From contig CP091731.1 in NCBI GenBank assembly GCA_022009935.1, positions 248,001-312,000 on the forward strand: a stretch of 64,000 bases of DNA. Direction: 5' to 3'. This DNA comes from Candidatus Melainabacteria bacterium. GTDB taxonomy: Bacteria; Cyanobacteriota; Vampirovibrionia; Gastranaerophilales; Gastranaerophilaceae. Position numbers and translations under genes: made by a program. Positions 54,074 through 64,000 of the stretch are shown here, one piece after another. Position 1 is the first letter of the stretch; each line of letters begins with the position of its first letter. The notes below the pieces were generated by a model. The model was not told the DNA's origin. It made no database searches and saw only the letters and a list, made by a program, of their open reading frames with translations.

Positions 54074-55148
54074 ATGACAAGAATAGCTATTGATGCAATG
54101 GGGGGCGATCATGCTCCCGGTGAAATAGTTAACGGTGCAGTTTGGGCTGCGCATGATTATGGAGTTGCCATTGAGTTTGTTGGTAAACAAGACAAAATAG
54201 AACGTGAGCTTGACAGAATAGCAAACGAAGGTTTTGTATATGACGGTTCCGGTGTTTATAAACCTAAACGCATAAAAAATCAATTTAAAAGAACTTGATA
54301 TAAAAATTACACAGGCAGAAGATGTGATTGAAATGGGTGAAGCTCCAGGGCAAGCAATCCGAAAAAAGAAACGCTCATCAATTGTTTTAGCGGTTGATGC
54401 CGTGGCAAAAGGCAGTTCGGATGCGGTTGTGGCTGCAGGGTCAACCGGTGCCGCTATGGCTGCAAGTTTATTTGGGCTTGGTCGCTTAAATGGCATTGAA
54501 AGACCTGCTATTGCTGTTACATTACCAACTATGAAAAAGCCTGTTGTTTTAATTGATGCAGGTGCAAACACAAACTCTACACCTGAAATGTTGTATCAAT
54601 TTGGTGTTATGGGTATGTTTTTCTCAAAACATGTCTTAGGAATTGAAAAACCAAGAATAGGGGTCTTAAATATCGGTGAAGAAGCCGGAAAAGGCGATAA
54701 TCTTGCTCAAATGGCTTATAAGTTGTTTGATGAGCGTGCTGAGAAAAACTCCGATGAATTTCAGTTTATCGGTAATATTGAAGGGAAAGAAATATTTTTA
54801 GGTAATTGTGAAGTCATTGTTTGTGACGGTTTCGTGGGAAATGTTGCTTTAAAAACTATTGAAGGTGCTTCTTCAATGTTGTTCCATTTAATTCGTCATG
54901 AATTTAAAAAAGACTTGCTTTCCGGAATAATTGGTTTACTTGCAAAGCCCGCAATGAAACGTATTTTTGAACGTATTAATTATGAAGAATTTGGAGGAGC
55001 TTTGTTGCTTGGCGTAAAAGGAGTTACTGTAATTTCACACGGACGTTCAAAAGCGTATGCTATCAAAAATGCAGTTCGTGTCGCAAAAGAAGCTGTAGAG
55101 TCCGGCATAAACAAACAAATTGCTGAATTTAATTTTAATGAAGGATAA
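54074..55148 (+). CDS. plsX: Phosphate acyltransferase PlsX
   Basis: Makes acyl-phosphate from acyl-ACP for phospholipid synthesis. [116 protein letters not shown] and [32 protein letters not shown]. About 358 residues. One frame break near 54285. Fourteen bases before the next gene's region; GAGGAAGT before the ATG. Confidence 0.96.
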
Positions 55149-55157
55149 AAATATACT

Positions 55158-56159
55158 ATGACAAATATTGGGGTCAAAATATTAGGACTTGGAATGATAT
55201 GTGCCTGAAACTGTTGTAACAAATGATGATTTGGCAACTTTTTGGATACATCCGATGAATGGATTACAACAAGAACAGGGATAAAAGAAAGACGCGTTAT
55301 AAAAAAAGGTGAAGATTCTGTAACACTTGGTATTGAAGCCGCTAAAAAAGCAATCGAAAATGCTAAAATCGATGTAAATGAAATAGATGCAATAATTTGT
55401 GCAACTTCGTGTCCTAAACATCTATACCCTTCCACTGCTTGTGAAATTCAAAAAGCATTGAATATAAAAAACGCATTTGGCTTTGACATAACAGCTGCCT
55501 GCACAGGTTTCATTTATGCACTTGATATCGCACAAGCTTATATTCAAAGTGGTAAATATAAAATATATTGATTGTTGCAACCGATGCAAATACACGCTTT
55601 ACGGATTGGAAAGACCGTTCTGTGTGTGTTCTTTTTGGTGACGGCGCAGGTGCCATGGTTTTAGGTAAATCAAGCGATGAAAGCAATGATATCTTAGGTG
55701 TTAATGTTAAGTCTGACGGTAATATTGGACATTATATAACATTACCTTTAAACGGTGAGGAATGTCCGATTGTTGAACATGACGAAAAAAACTCCACAGC
55801 ATATAACCATGTTGGGAAAAGATGTTTACAAATTTGTTGTGTCAACAATCCCGCAATTTATAGTCGATACAATTGAAGATAACGGTTTAAAAGCTGATGA
55901 TATTGATTACTTGGTTCCCCATCAAGCAAATGTTCGTATTATTGAAGCTATGCAATCTCGTTTGAATTATGACGACAATAAAGTAATTGTAAATATCCAG
56001 CACTATGGCAACACATCGGCAGCTTCTGTTCCTATAGCATTATATGAAGGAATTAAAGAAGGTAAAATAAAAACACCTTCCAAGCTTATTTTGTGTGCTT
56101 TTGGAGCCGGCATGACTTGGGGTGCTGCTATTATAAATTTGGATAAAGGAGTTTGTTAA
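55158..56159 (+). CDS. fabH: 3-oxoacyl-ACP synthase III
   Basis: Initiates fatty-acid synthesis from acetyl-CoA and malonyl-ACP. VPETVVTNDDLAT, DEWITTRTGIKERRV, the active-site Cys in FDITAACTGFIYAL, DANTRFTDWKDR, VLFGDGAGAMVLG, the His in LVPHQANVRIIEAM and the Asn in YGNTSAASVPIAL, AFGAGMTWGAAI. About 334 residues. Frame breaks near 55190, 55235, 55565 and 55800. Confidence 0.95.
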
Positions 56160-56161
56160 AT

Positions 56162-57108
56162 ATGGAAAAAGTTAAAGTTGCGTTTTTATTTCCCGGACAA
56201 GGTGCACAAAGCGTTGGCATGGGACTTGATTTGTATCAAAATTCTTTAAAAGCAAAAGAAGTTTTTGAAACAGCCAATAAAGTTCTTGGATATGATATTG
56301 CAAAGTTGTGTTTTGAAGGAATCGGATGAAGAATTAAAACAAACTATAAATACTCAGCCTGCTTTAACTGCCGTATCAATTGCAGCGTTTGAAGCATTTA
56401 TGGAAAAAAATCCTAATATAGAACTTTGCTATACTGCCGGTCACAGTCTTGGTGAATATTCAGCAATGTATGTCTCACAAGTCTTATCAATGGAAGATAC
56501 GTTTAAAGCTATACAAAAAAAGAGCACAATGCATGAATGAGGCAGCTGTTAATAACTCCGGAAAAATGGCAGCAATTCTTGGCATGGAAGCCAACAAAAT
56601 AAATGAAGTGTTAAAAAATGTTAAAAGTGGAATTGCTCAAGTTGCAAATTACAATACACCAGAACAAACTGTTATTACCGGAGAAGAAAAAGCAATTGAA
56701 GAAGCTTGTGAACTTTTAAAAGAAGCAGGTGCAAAAAAGGTTATAATGTTAAATGTTTCAGGTGCTTTTCACAGTTCTCTTATGGATAGTGCTTCAAACG
56801 AGTTTAAAACTTTTGTTGACAGCTTAAATATTCAAGATGCAAAAATTCCTGTTATAACAAATGTTGATGCTTGTGAAACTATTTTAGCGAGTGATTTTAA
56901 ACAAAAAATGCCAAATCAAATTAATTCATCTGTTAAGTGGGTGGATAGTATAAATAAAATGATTGATTCGGGTATTGATACTTTTGTTGAACTTGGAGCA
57001 GGCAAAGTGCTTTCAGGACTTGTAAAAAAAATAAACAAGGAAGTAAAAGTTTATAATGTTCAAGATATGGATAGTTTAAATAAAACTTGCGAAAGTTTGA
57101 ATGTATAA
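56162..57108 (+). CDS. fabD: Malonyl-CoA:ACP transacylase
   Basis: VKVAFLFPGQGAQSVGMG, the catalytic Ser in YTAGHSLGEYSAMY, INTQPALTAVSIAAFEAF, YNTPEQTVITGEEKAIEEA, VSGAFHSSLMDSA with the catalytic His, NQINSSVKWVDSI and VELGAGKVLSGLVKKI. About 316 residues. Frame breaks near 56325 and 56525. Starts two bases after the fabH stop and runs up to fabG, 10 bases apart. Confidence 0.95.
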
Positions 57109-57118
57109 AGGAGATAAA

Positions 57119-57856
57119 ATGACAGATAATAATGAAAAAAAACTTGCTGTTGTCACAGGCGGTTCTCGAGGAATTGGTAAGGAATGTGCTTTGGAACTTG
57201 CTAAAGCCGGATATGATATTGTTATAACTTATGCCGGAAATGACGAAGCAGCTAATAAAACAATAGGTGAGTTAAAAGCATTAAATGTTGAAGCTGAAGC
57301 ATATAAGTTTGATGTGTCAAACAGTGAACAATGTAAAGAAAACATAGCAAAAATTCTAGAAAAACACGGTCAAATAGATGCTTTAGTCAATAATGCCGGA
57401 ATAACCAGAGACAATTTGATGCTTAGAATGACAGATGAAGCGTGGAATAGTGTTATAAATACAAACTTAAATTCTATGTTTTACATGACTCAACCGATTG
57501 TAAAAGCTATGATGAAAAAAAGACAAGGTGTCATAGTTAATATGTCGTCAATTGTAGGTGTTTATGGAAATGCCGGTCAAACAAATTATTCTGCTGCTAA
57601 AGCAGGTGTAATCGGATTTACAAAATCTTTAGCAAAAGAAGTAGCATCACGAAACATCCGTGTAAATGCTGTGTACTCGGGGTTCATTCAAACAGACATG
57701 ACAAAAGATTTGGATACAAGCAAAATAGTTGAAGCAATTCCTTTAAAAAAATTGGGTGAGGCTTCTGACATTGCTAAAACGGTTAAATTTTTCATTGTCG
57801 ATGCTCCTTATATAACTGGACAAGTGTTGTGTGTAGATGGTGGACTTGTTATATAA
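57119..57856 (+). CDS. fabG: 3-oxoacyl-ACP reductase
   Basis: Unbroken 245 residues. NADPH fold VVTGGSRGIGKECALELAK, NAGITRDNLMLRM, the catalytic Ser in IVNMSSIVGVYGNAG, Tyr/Lys in TNYSAAKAGVIGFTKSLAKE, VYSGFIQTDMT and GQVLCVDGG. The start at 57119 is used because AAAGGAGATAAA sits just before it; an in-frame ATG six codons earlier overlaps fabD. Normal FabG has NAVAPGFI; here NAVYSGFI, a variation near the substrate loop. Confidence 0.95.
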   Translation: MTDNNEKKLAVVTGGSRGIGKECALELAKAGYDIVITYAGNDEAANKTIGELKALNVEAEAYKFDVSNSEQCKENIAKILEKHGQIDALVNNAGITRDNLMLRMTDEAWNSVINTNLNSMFYMTQPIVKAMMKKRQGVIVNMSSIVGVYGNAGQTNYSAAKAGVIGFTKSLAKEVASRNIRVNAVYSGFIQTDMTKDLDTSKIVEAIPLKKLGEASDIAKTVKFFIVDAPYITGQVLCVDGGLVI

Positions 57857-57886
57857 TTATCTGTATTAGCTTTATAAAATAATATT

Positions 57887-57915
57887 TTGCAAAAAAAATC
57901 TTTAAATAGTATAAT
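57887..57915 (+). promoter_or_regulatory. Promoter of acpP
   Basis: TTGCAA, 17 bases, TATAAT, about 45 bases before the acpP ATG. It would let acyl carrier protein be made at a higher level than the upstream fab genes. Confidence 0.65.
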
Positions 57916-57960
57916 AAAACATGTAAGTAATTAGTTAATTAATAAAAATGAGAAAAAAAA

Positions 57961-58194
57961 ATGAGTACAGTTTTCGAGAGAGTAAAAAAAGTTGTTGTTG
58001 AACAATTAAGCGTAGATGAAGCATTAGTTACAGAAAACGCTAGTTTTACAGCTGATTTAGGTGCAGATTCTTTGGATACAGTTGAATTAGTAATGGCTTT
58101 TGAAGAAGAATTTGGTACTGAAATACCTGATGAAGAAGCTGAAAAAATTGCTACCGTTAAAGATGCTGTAAACTATATCGAAGCTAATTTATAA
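57961..58194 (+). CDS. acpP: Acyl carrier protein
   Basis: 77 residues, unbroken. [42 protein letters not shown], with the phosphopantetheine Ser at residue 37 (DSLD), [21 protein letters not shown]. Carries growing fatty acids for the neighbouring fab enzymes and PlsX. Weak ribosome site (AATGAGAAAAA) for so abundant a protein. Confidence 0.97.
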   Translation: MSTVFERVKKVVVEQLSVDEALVTENASFTADLGADSLDTVELVMAFEEEFGTEIPDEEAEKIATVKDAVNYIEANL

Positions 58195-58200
58195 TAACAG

Positions 58201-58270
58201 CTTAAAATTTTTGGAGGTAATTTATTTGAGAATTTAATATATGCTCATAAATTGCCTCTAATTTTAAAAT
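58201..58270 (+). promoter_or_regulatory. Long imperfect stem-loop between acpP and fabF
   Basis: TTAAAATT, AGG, AATTTAT and GAG on the left arm match, with bulges, CTC, ATAAATTGCCTC and AATTTTAA on the right. There is no T run after it, so it is not a standard terminator. It could stabilise the acpP message or partly block read-through to fabF. Confidence 0.45.
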
Positions 58271-58289
58271 AGAGTAAAAAGGGATACAA

Positions 58290-59540
58290 ATGACTAAAAG
58301 AAGAGTTGTCGTAACAGGCATGGGAACAGTTACTCCGTATGGTGTCGGAGTTGATAAATTTTGGGATAATTTAAAAGAAGGCAAAAGTTGCATCAGCAAT
58401 TTGATTTAGATCCAAATTTACATACTGTATTAATTGGCGGTCAAATTAAAAATGTAAATGTTGATGAATATATTGAACCCAAAGAACAAAAAACGTCTTG
58501 ACAGGTACAATTATTGGGCATTGATTGCAGCTGATGAAGCTTATAAAGATGCAAATCTTGAAAATGCTGATATTGACCCATATCGCTTCGGTGTAATATT
58601 CGGCTCAGCAGCAGGAGGATTTCATACTATTGAAACTCAACATAGAATTATGCTTGAAAAGAAACCGACAAAATGTTCTCCTTTTACCGTACCAATGATT
58701 ATTGTAAATATGGGAGCCGGTAAAATTTCTATAAAATATGGTGCAAAAGGTTTAAATAAAAGTGTAGTTACTGCTTGTGCAACATCTGCACATTCAATTG
58801 GTGATGCATTCCGCTCAATTCAATGGGGCGATGCTGATATTATTATCTCAGGCGGTGCTGAAGCTGCAATTTGTGACATTGGTATTGGCGGCTTTACAAG
58901 TGCTAGAACTTTGTCAAAACGCAATGACGAACCTGAAAAAGCTTCAAGACCTTATGATAAAGATAGAGATGGGTTCGTAATGACAGAAGGTGCCGGTGTT
59001 TTAGTTTTGGAAGAACTTGAACATGCTAAAAAACGTGGCGCTAAAATCTATGCTGAAATCGTTGGATACGGGCAAACAGCTGATGCTTACGATATCGTTG
59101 CTCCTGACCCTGAAGGTAATGGTGCTAAAAAAGCCATGGAAAATGCTCTTCTTGATGCAAATTTAAAACCTCAAGATGTTGATTATGTAAACGCTCATGG
59201 TACAAGTACAGGACTTGGTGATATCGCTGAATCTCAAGCTATTGCTTCTGTTTTTGGTGATTTAGATACTAATAAAAAACTAAAAGTAAGCTCCACAAAG
59301 TCTATGACAGGTCATGCACTTGGTGCTTCAGGTGCGGTTGAATCTATTGCTTGTATTAAAGCAATTATCAACAATATAGTTCCTCCAACTATAAATCTTG
59401 ATAACCAAGACGAAAAAGTGGCAAATTTAAATTATGTTCCGCACAAGGTTGTTGCAGCAAATGTTGATGTTGCGATTACAAACTCGTTTGGTTTTGGTGG
59501 TCACAATGCTACTTTAGTTTTCAAACGTTATAAAGACTAA
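58290..59540 (+). CDS. fabF: 3-oxoacyl-ACP synthase II
   Basis: Chain-elongating condensing enzyme. VVVTGMGTVTPYGVGVDKFWDNL, RYNYWALIAADEAYKDANL, active-site Cys in SVVTACATSAHSIGDAF, AGVLVLEELEHAKKRGAKIYAEIVGYG, His in YVNAHGTSTGLGDIAESQAI, His in TKSMTGHALGASGAVESI, and FGFGGHNATLVF. About 415 residues. Frame breaks near 58400 and 58490. AAAAAGGG precedes the ATG. A strong terminator follows. Confidence 0.96.
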
Positions 59541-59569
59541 TAAAATTTAAATTAAAAATAACCAAGTAA

Positions 59570-59604
59570 AAAAACAGATTTTAATTTTAAAATCTGTTTT
59601 TTTT
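59570..59604. terminator. Bidirectional Rho-independent terminator
   Basis: AAAACAGATTTTAA pairs perfectly with TTAAAATCTGTTTT; A and T runs flank both sides. It lies between the convergent fabF and atpC genes and can serve both. Confidence 0.88.
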
Positions 59605-59628
59605 ATAAAATAAATAAAAAATATCTTT

Positions 59629-60042
59629 CTAATGATATTTAGAACCAGCTTTTAAACGAGCCATAGCTTTTGCAAGTGCTATTTCAGCCCTTACTATATC
59701 AGTATCAGGTTTTGATTGACTTAAACGCATTAAAGCACGTTCTTGAGCATTTTTAGCACGAACTATGTCTATATCAGAACCAAGTTGAGCTTCGTCTGTC
59801 AAAATGACTGCAACATTATCATTTATTTGAAAAGTTCCGCCAATAGTTGCTATATAGTCATCATCACCATCTTTAACAATTTTGGTAACTCCAATATCAA
59901 GCGCAGTCATAAATGGAATATGGTTATACAAAACCCCAAAATCGCCATCAATGCCTTTTGAGTATATTTCATCTACATAATCATCAAACACAACTCGTTC
60001 GTGTGTAATAACTTTAAAATGTATTTTATCATTAACAGTCAT
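59629..60042 (-). CDS. atpC: ATP synthase epsilon subunit
   Basis: Unbroken 137 residues. Central-stalk regulator of F1. KIHFKVITHERVVFDDYVDEIYSKGIDGDFGVLYNHIPFMTAL, ATIGGTFQINDNVAVILTDEA, and C-terminal helices ALMRLSQSK..AEIALAKAMARL. AAAGAGAAG precedes the ATG. Follows atpD by 14 bases; this detached beta-epsilon pair is the arrangement known from cyanobacteria. Confidence 0.93.
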   Translation of the reverse strand: MTVNDKIHFKVITHERVVFDDYVDEIYSKGIDGDFGVLYNHIPFMTALDIGVTKIVKDGDDDYIATIGGTFQINDNVAVILTDEAQLGSDIDIVRAKNAQERALMRLSQSKPDTDIVRAEIALAKAMARLKAGSKYH

Positions 60043-60056
60043 AAAAAATCTTCTCT

Positions 60057-61473
<1,417 letters not shown>

Positions 61474-61534
61474 AGATACTATCCTTATTAATAATATTTT
61501 TATATCTTATTATACTAAATTATCAAAGTTCTGT

Positions 61535-62128
61535 CTAACTGTTTTTGAAAAATCTTCTGCTTTCAATCAACACAGGCAAGCCTCGAACAACACAAAAAAC
61601 AAGTGAAATGTATGCACAAGCATAAGCAACATTTGAAACACCTTGCTTGCAAGCATATTCAATAGGCAAATGAGCCAAAATAAGCAAACCAAATGCTAAA
61701 GCCTTTGTAACAGCATAAGTAAATCGGCTAAAATTTGAAGCGACAATAAACTTGCCAAGTTTTGATTTCATCATAGTTGTTGAGCCAAAAGCCGTATATC
61801 CTTTTTCAAAAGCAAGACTACGAACTCCATCGGTCAAAATGCCTCGAGTTACAACTACAAGCGGAAAAACAACATTCAACCAACCTAGTGCCACAAATGA
61901 AATCCAATAAATGTTTTCAACTATTCTATCTCCAAGTATATCAAGCATTGCTCCAAATTTTGAAGTTTCATTAAACTTTCTTGCAACATATCCGTCAAGT
62001 CCGTCAAACCATATTGCTATTGCCGTTAAAACAAACGCAAGTATATATGTTTTCACCCCTGTAAAAAACAAAAGAATAATAGCAAACAATGCTATAAATA
62101 TCCTCGAAATTGTAATTATATTTGCCAT
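61535..62128 (-). CDS. pgsA: CDP-alcohol phosphatidyltransferase (PgsA-like)
   Basis: Unbroken 197 residues, polytopic. CDP-OH-P motif FDGLDGYVARKFNETSKFGAMLDILGDRI, with the DG-AR-G-D-D residues, near residue 42. Starts MANIITISRIFIALFAIILLFF, the usual PgsA lead-in, but the segment between the motif and the end (GFVTFGSTTMMKSKLGK-like) is compatible with other family members, so phosphatidylglycerophosphate synthase is the likely but not certain specificity. AAAAGGAAAGAG before the ATG. Confidence 0.82.
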   Translation of the reverse strand: MANIITISRIFIALFAIILLFFTGVKTYILAFVLTAIAIWFDGLDGYVARKFNETSKFGAMLDILGDRIVENIYWISFVALGWLNVVFPLVVVTRGILTDGVRSLAFEKGYTAFGSTTMMKSKLGKFIVASNFSRFTYAVTKALAFGLLILAHLPIEYACKQGVSNVAYACAYISLVFCVVRGLPVLIESRRFFKNS

Positions 62129-62157
62129 AAAAAAGTCTCTTTCCTTTTTCTAATTTA

Positions 62158-63161
62158 TTATCTTTTTGTTCGTGATGACACATAATCAATATTGTCAAGC
62201 TGTTTCATTTTTGTTTCACCAAGCATTAGTTTTTCGGCTTCTTCCAAAACCTTAACGACTTCATAACCGTTTTCACCATCACTTCTTGCCTTTGTTTTAT
62301 TTTTCAATGCAAGTTACAAAATGTTGGCATTCAAGTTTTAAAGGCTCTATCTCAATGTAATCAAGTGAAACAATTTGATTTGTTTTTGGTTTAACATTGT
62401 CAAAAATTTGCAATTTGTTTTCGCTTATGGTGTCATCAAACACAGCTGTTGCCTTTGTGCCTCTGACAAGAAGGTTTACCCGTTTTTGAGGATGTATCCA
62501 ACTGTCAGAAATATGACCTATTATTCCGTTTTCAAACTCCAATGTAATATGGGTTATGTCCATTATATTATTCCCGTCAGAAGAAGCACCAACTGCCGAT
62601 ACAACTTTTTTAGGCTTTTTATCAATAATATAGCTTATCATTGAAACATCATGCGGTGCCAAATCCCACATTACACTTCTGTCATTTTAAAATAATTTAT
62701 ATTTAATCGGTCACTTTGGATATATTTTATTTCTCCCAAAAACACCTTCTTCTATAAGCATTTTCAAACGATTTACAACAGGATGATACAAAAGCAAATG
62801 ACCTACCATCAAAACAAGGCCTTTTTCATCTGCCAAATTCATCAATGACAACGCTTCATTCGCTACAGTTGATATTGGTTTTTCAACATAAACATTTTTT
62901 CCATGCTCTAAAAAGTTCTTTGACTATTTTATAATGAGTATGGCTTGGAGTAACCACGACAACTCCTTTAATTTCAGGATTATTTAATATCTCTTTATAA
63001 TCATTTGTGGTGTTTACGTTGTTATAGTCACTTATAACATTTTTTAAATTTTCATTATCAATATCACAAACAGTGTGAAGATATCCTAAATTGTAAAAAT
63101 TTCGGATAATATTTCGTCCCCACAACCCTGCTCCGATTATGCCTATTTTACGCTCTTGCAT
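62158..63161 (-). CDS. Gfo/Idh/MocA-family sugar oxidoreductase
   Basis: About 335 residues. Rossmann KIGIIGAGLWGRNIIRNFYNLGYLHTVCDIDNENL, KGVVVVTPSHTHYKIVKELF, the EKP motif VYVEKPISTVANEALSLMNLADE, LMVGHLLLYHPVVNRL, WDLAPHDVSMISYII and HISDSWIHPQKRVNLLV. The GAGLWGRN..NF form is common in enzymes acting on NDP-sugars for surface polysaccharides. Substrate unproven. Frame breaks near 62915, 62690 and 62320. AAGGAGT before the ATG. Confidence 0.85.
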
Positions 63162-63239
63162 TTTTTACTCCTTACCCTTATTATTATTTTATTATTGTAA
63201 AATTTTTACGTCAAATTAAATTTTTATTAAGATATTTTA

Positions 63240-63269
63240 TTTACATATAATTATATATCAGGTTATAAT
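63240..63269 (+). promoter_or_regulatory. Predicted promoter of the carboxypeptidase gene
   Basis: TTTACA, 18 bases, TATAAT, about 38 bases before the ATG; AAGGGG follows as ribosome site. Confidence 0.55.
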
Positions 63270-63306
63270 TTATTTTATAAGAAAGTAAGGGGAATTTTAT
63301 AAAAAC

Positions 63307-64000
63307 ATGAAAAAAATCATAACATTAATTTTAATACTTTTTGTTAATTCGGGTATTTCATTTGCATCAATTAATAAATTTATCAATTCAAACCAACTGT
63401 TTAACACTTCAACCGTTGCTGTTTCTGTAAAAAAAGTAGAAAATGAAAACACTCTTTATAAAATTAACGACACAAAATTGCTTCATCCTGCTTCAACATT
63501 AAAATTGCTCACAATGGCAAGTATAATTGACGTTTTAAAAGATAATTATGAATTTAAAACACAAATTCTTGTTGATAAAGACAACAACTGGTATATAAAG
63601 CTTTCAGGCGACCCTGCTTTTTCAACGGATGATTTAAACGGTTTAATCAGGCAAGTAAAAAAAACAAGTGCCAAAAAACCAAATAAAATTTATATTGACA
63701 CGTCTAATGCACTTGATGACAAAACTTCTCAGCCGGGCTGGATGCAAGATGACAACACAAGCTTTTTATACTCCATATATAAGTTCATACAACATTGATG
63801 AAAATTGTGTCAAGGTAAATTTAACAACAAATTCTAATTCTACAAAACCGCAAATCACCTCAAATGATAATTACAAAATCAATTTTATAAACAATTTGAA
63901 AACCGGGTCTGAAAACAATTTTAACATATACCGAAGTAATTTATACTCAGACGATTTTGTCATCATTGAAGGAACCATAAAAAACAATCAAACTATAAAA
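63307..64000 (+). CDS. dacB: PBP4-type D-Ala-D-Ala carboxypeptidase (5' part)
   Basis: S13-family murein DD-peptidase, cut by the window edge. Signal peptide MKKIITLILILFVNSGISFA|SI. Active-site motif SxxK in LLHPASTLKLLTMASI (S63, K66). NWYIKLSGDPAFSTDDLNGLI and TSQPGWMQDDNTSF..YSSYNIDENCVKV match the early part of DacB. One frame break near 63755. The later SxN and KTG motifs lie beyond 64000. Confidence 0.88.

Overview
The window is AT-rich, gene-dense DNA from a bacterium with a conventional bacterial core: dnaA, ruvA, secD/secF, grpE/dnaJ, a plsX-fabHDG-acpP-fabF cluster, atpD/atpC, metK and L32. An SLH-domain envelope protein, a FliD homologue, periplasmic-type exported proteins, glycogen synthase, and a set of unusual proteins with a short Asn/Gln-rich N-terminus ending in a Phe-Gly/Phe-Lys motif fit a flagellated, gut-type relative of the Cyanobacteria (Melainabacteria/Vampirovibrionia, probably Gastranaerophilales). 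That placement is inference from gene content; no rRNA gene is present. I see no tRNA, rRNA, CRISPR array, insertion sequence or phage.

Most genes longer than about 600 bases, including essential ones such as dnaA, metK, atpD, secD and fabF, are interrupted by single-base frame breaks, mostly in runs of A/T or G. The protein families continue across each break. I read this as homopolymer indels in an unpolished long-read assembly, not as pseudogenes, and give one reconstructed span per gene with approximate break positions.

Layout. 0-6 kb: SLH protein, two paralogous exported helical proteins, a small exported protein, and a methyltransferase plus FAD-oxidoreductase pair. 6-16 kb: alr, a large hypothetical protein, a U32 protein, a TPR protein, ruvA, glgA, a DedA-like protein and ilvC. 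16-22 kb: an accessory block of two large paralogous membrane proteins and a GH13 glycosidase in one run, then a SIMPL-domain protein. 22-25 kb: an operon of a MetE/UROD-like methyltransferase, a CooC-like ATPase and folD. 25-28 kb: a putative zinc metallopeptidase, twin small single-TM proteins, a DciA-like protein and RqcP. 28-35 kb: metK, periplasmic beta-carbonic anhydrase, panD, a GT2-like membrane protein, fliD and nadA. 35-38 kb: a TSCPD protein and a calpain-like cysteine peptidase. 38-41 kb: bioB divergent from bioA-bioD. 41-53 kb: a GGDEF/HD-GYP-like protein, dnaA, yajQ, secDF, a small regulator, grpE-dnaJ and an exported propeller protein. 53-60 kb: DUF177-rpmF-plsX-fabH-fabD-fabG, acpP, fabF. 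60-64 kb: atpD-atpC, pgsA, a Gfo/Idh oxidoreductase and the start of a PBP4-type carboxypeptidase.

Two patterns stand out. First, at least seven otherwise unrelated proteins (a glycosidase, two putative proteases, membrane proteins, twin small TM proteins) carry a similar N-terminal motif and mostly no classical signal peptide, which suggests an undescribed sorting or processing tag. Second, ten gene starts have a -10-like hexamer exactly six bases before the ATG and no Shine-Dalgarno sequence, the geometry expected for leaderless mRNAs; one is a divergent pair whose two -10 boxes overlap.
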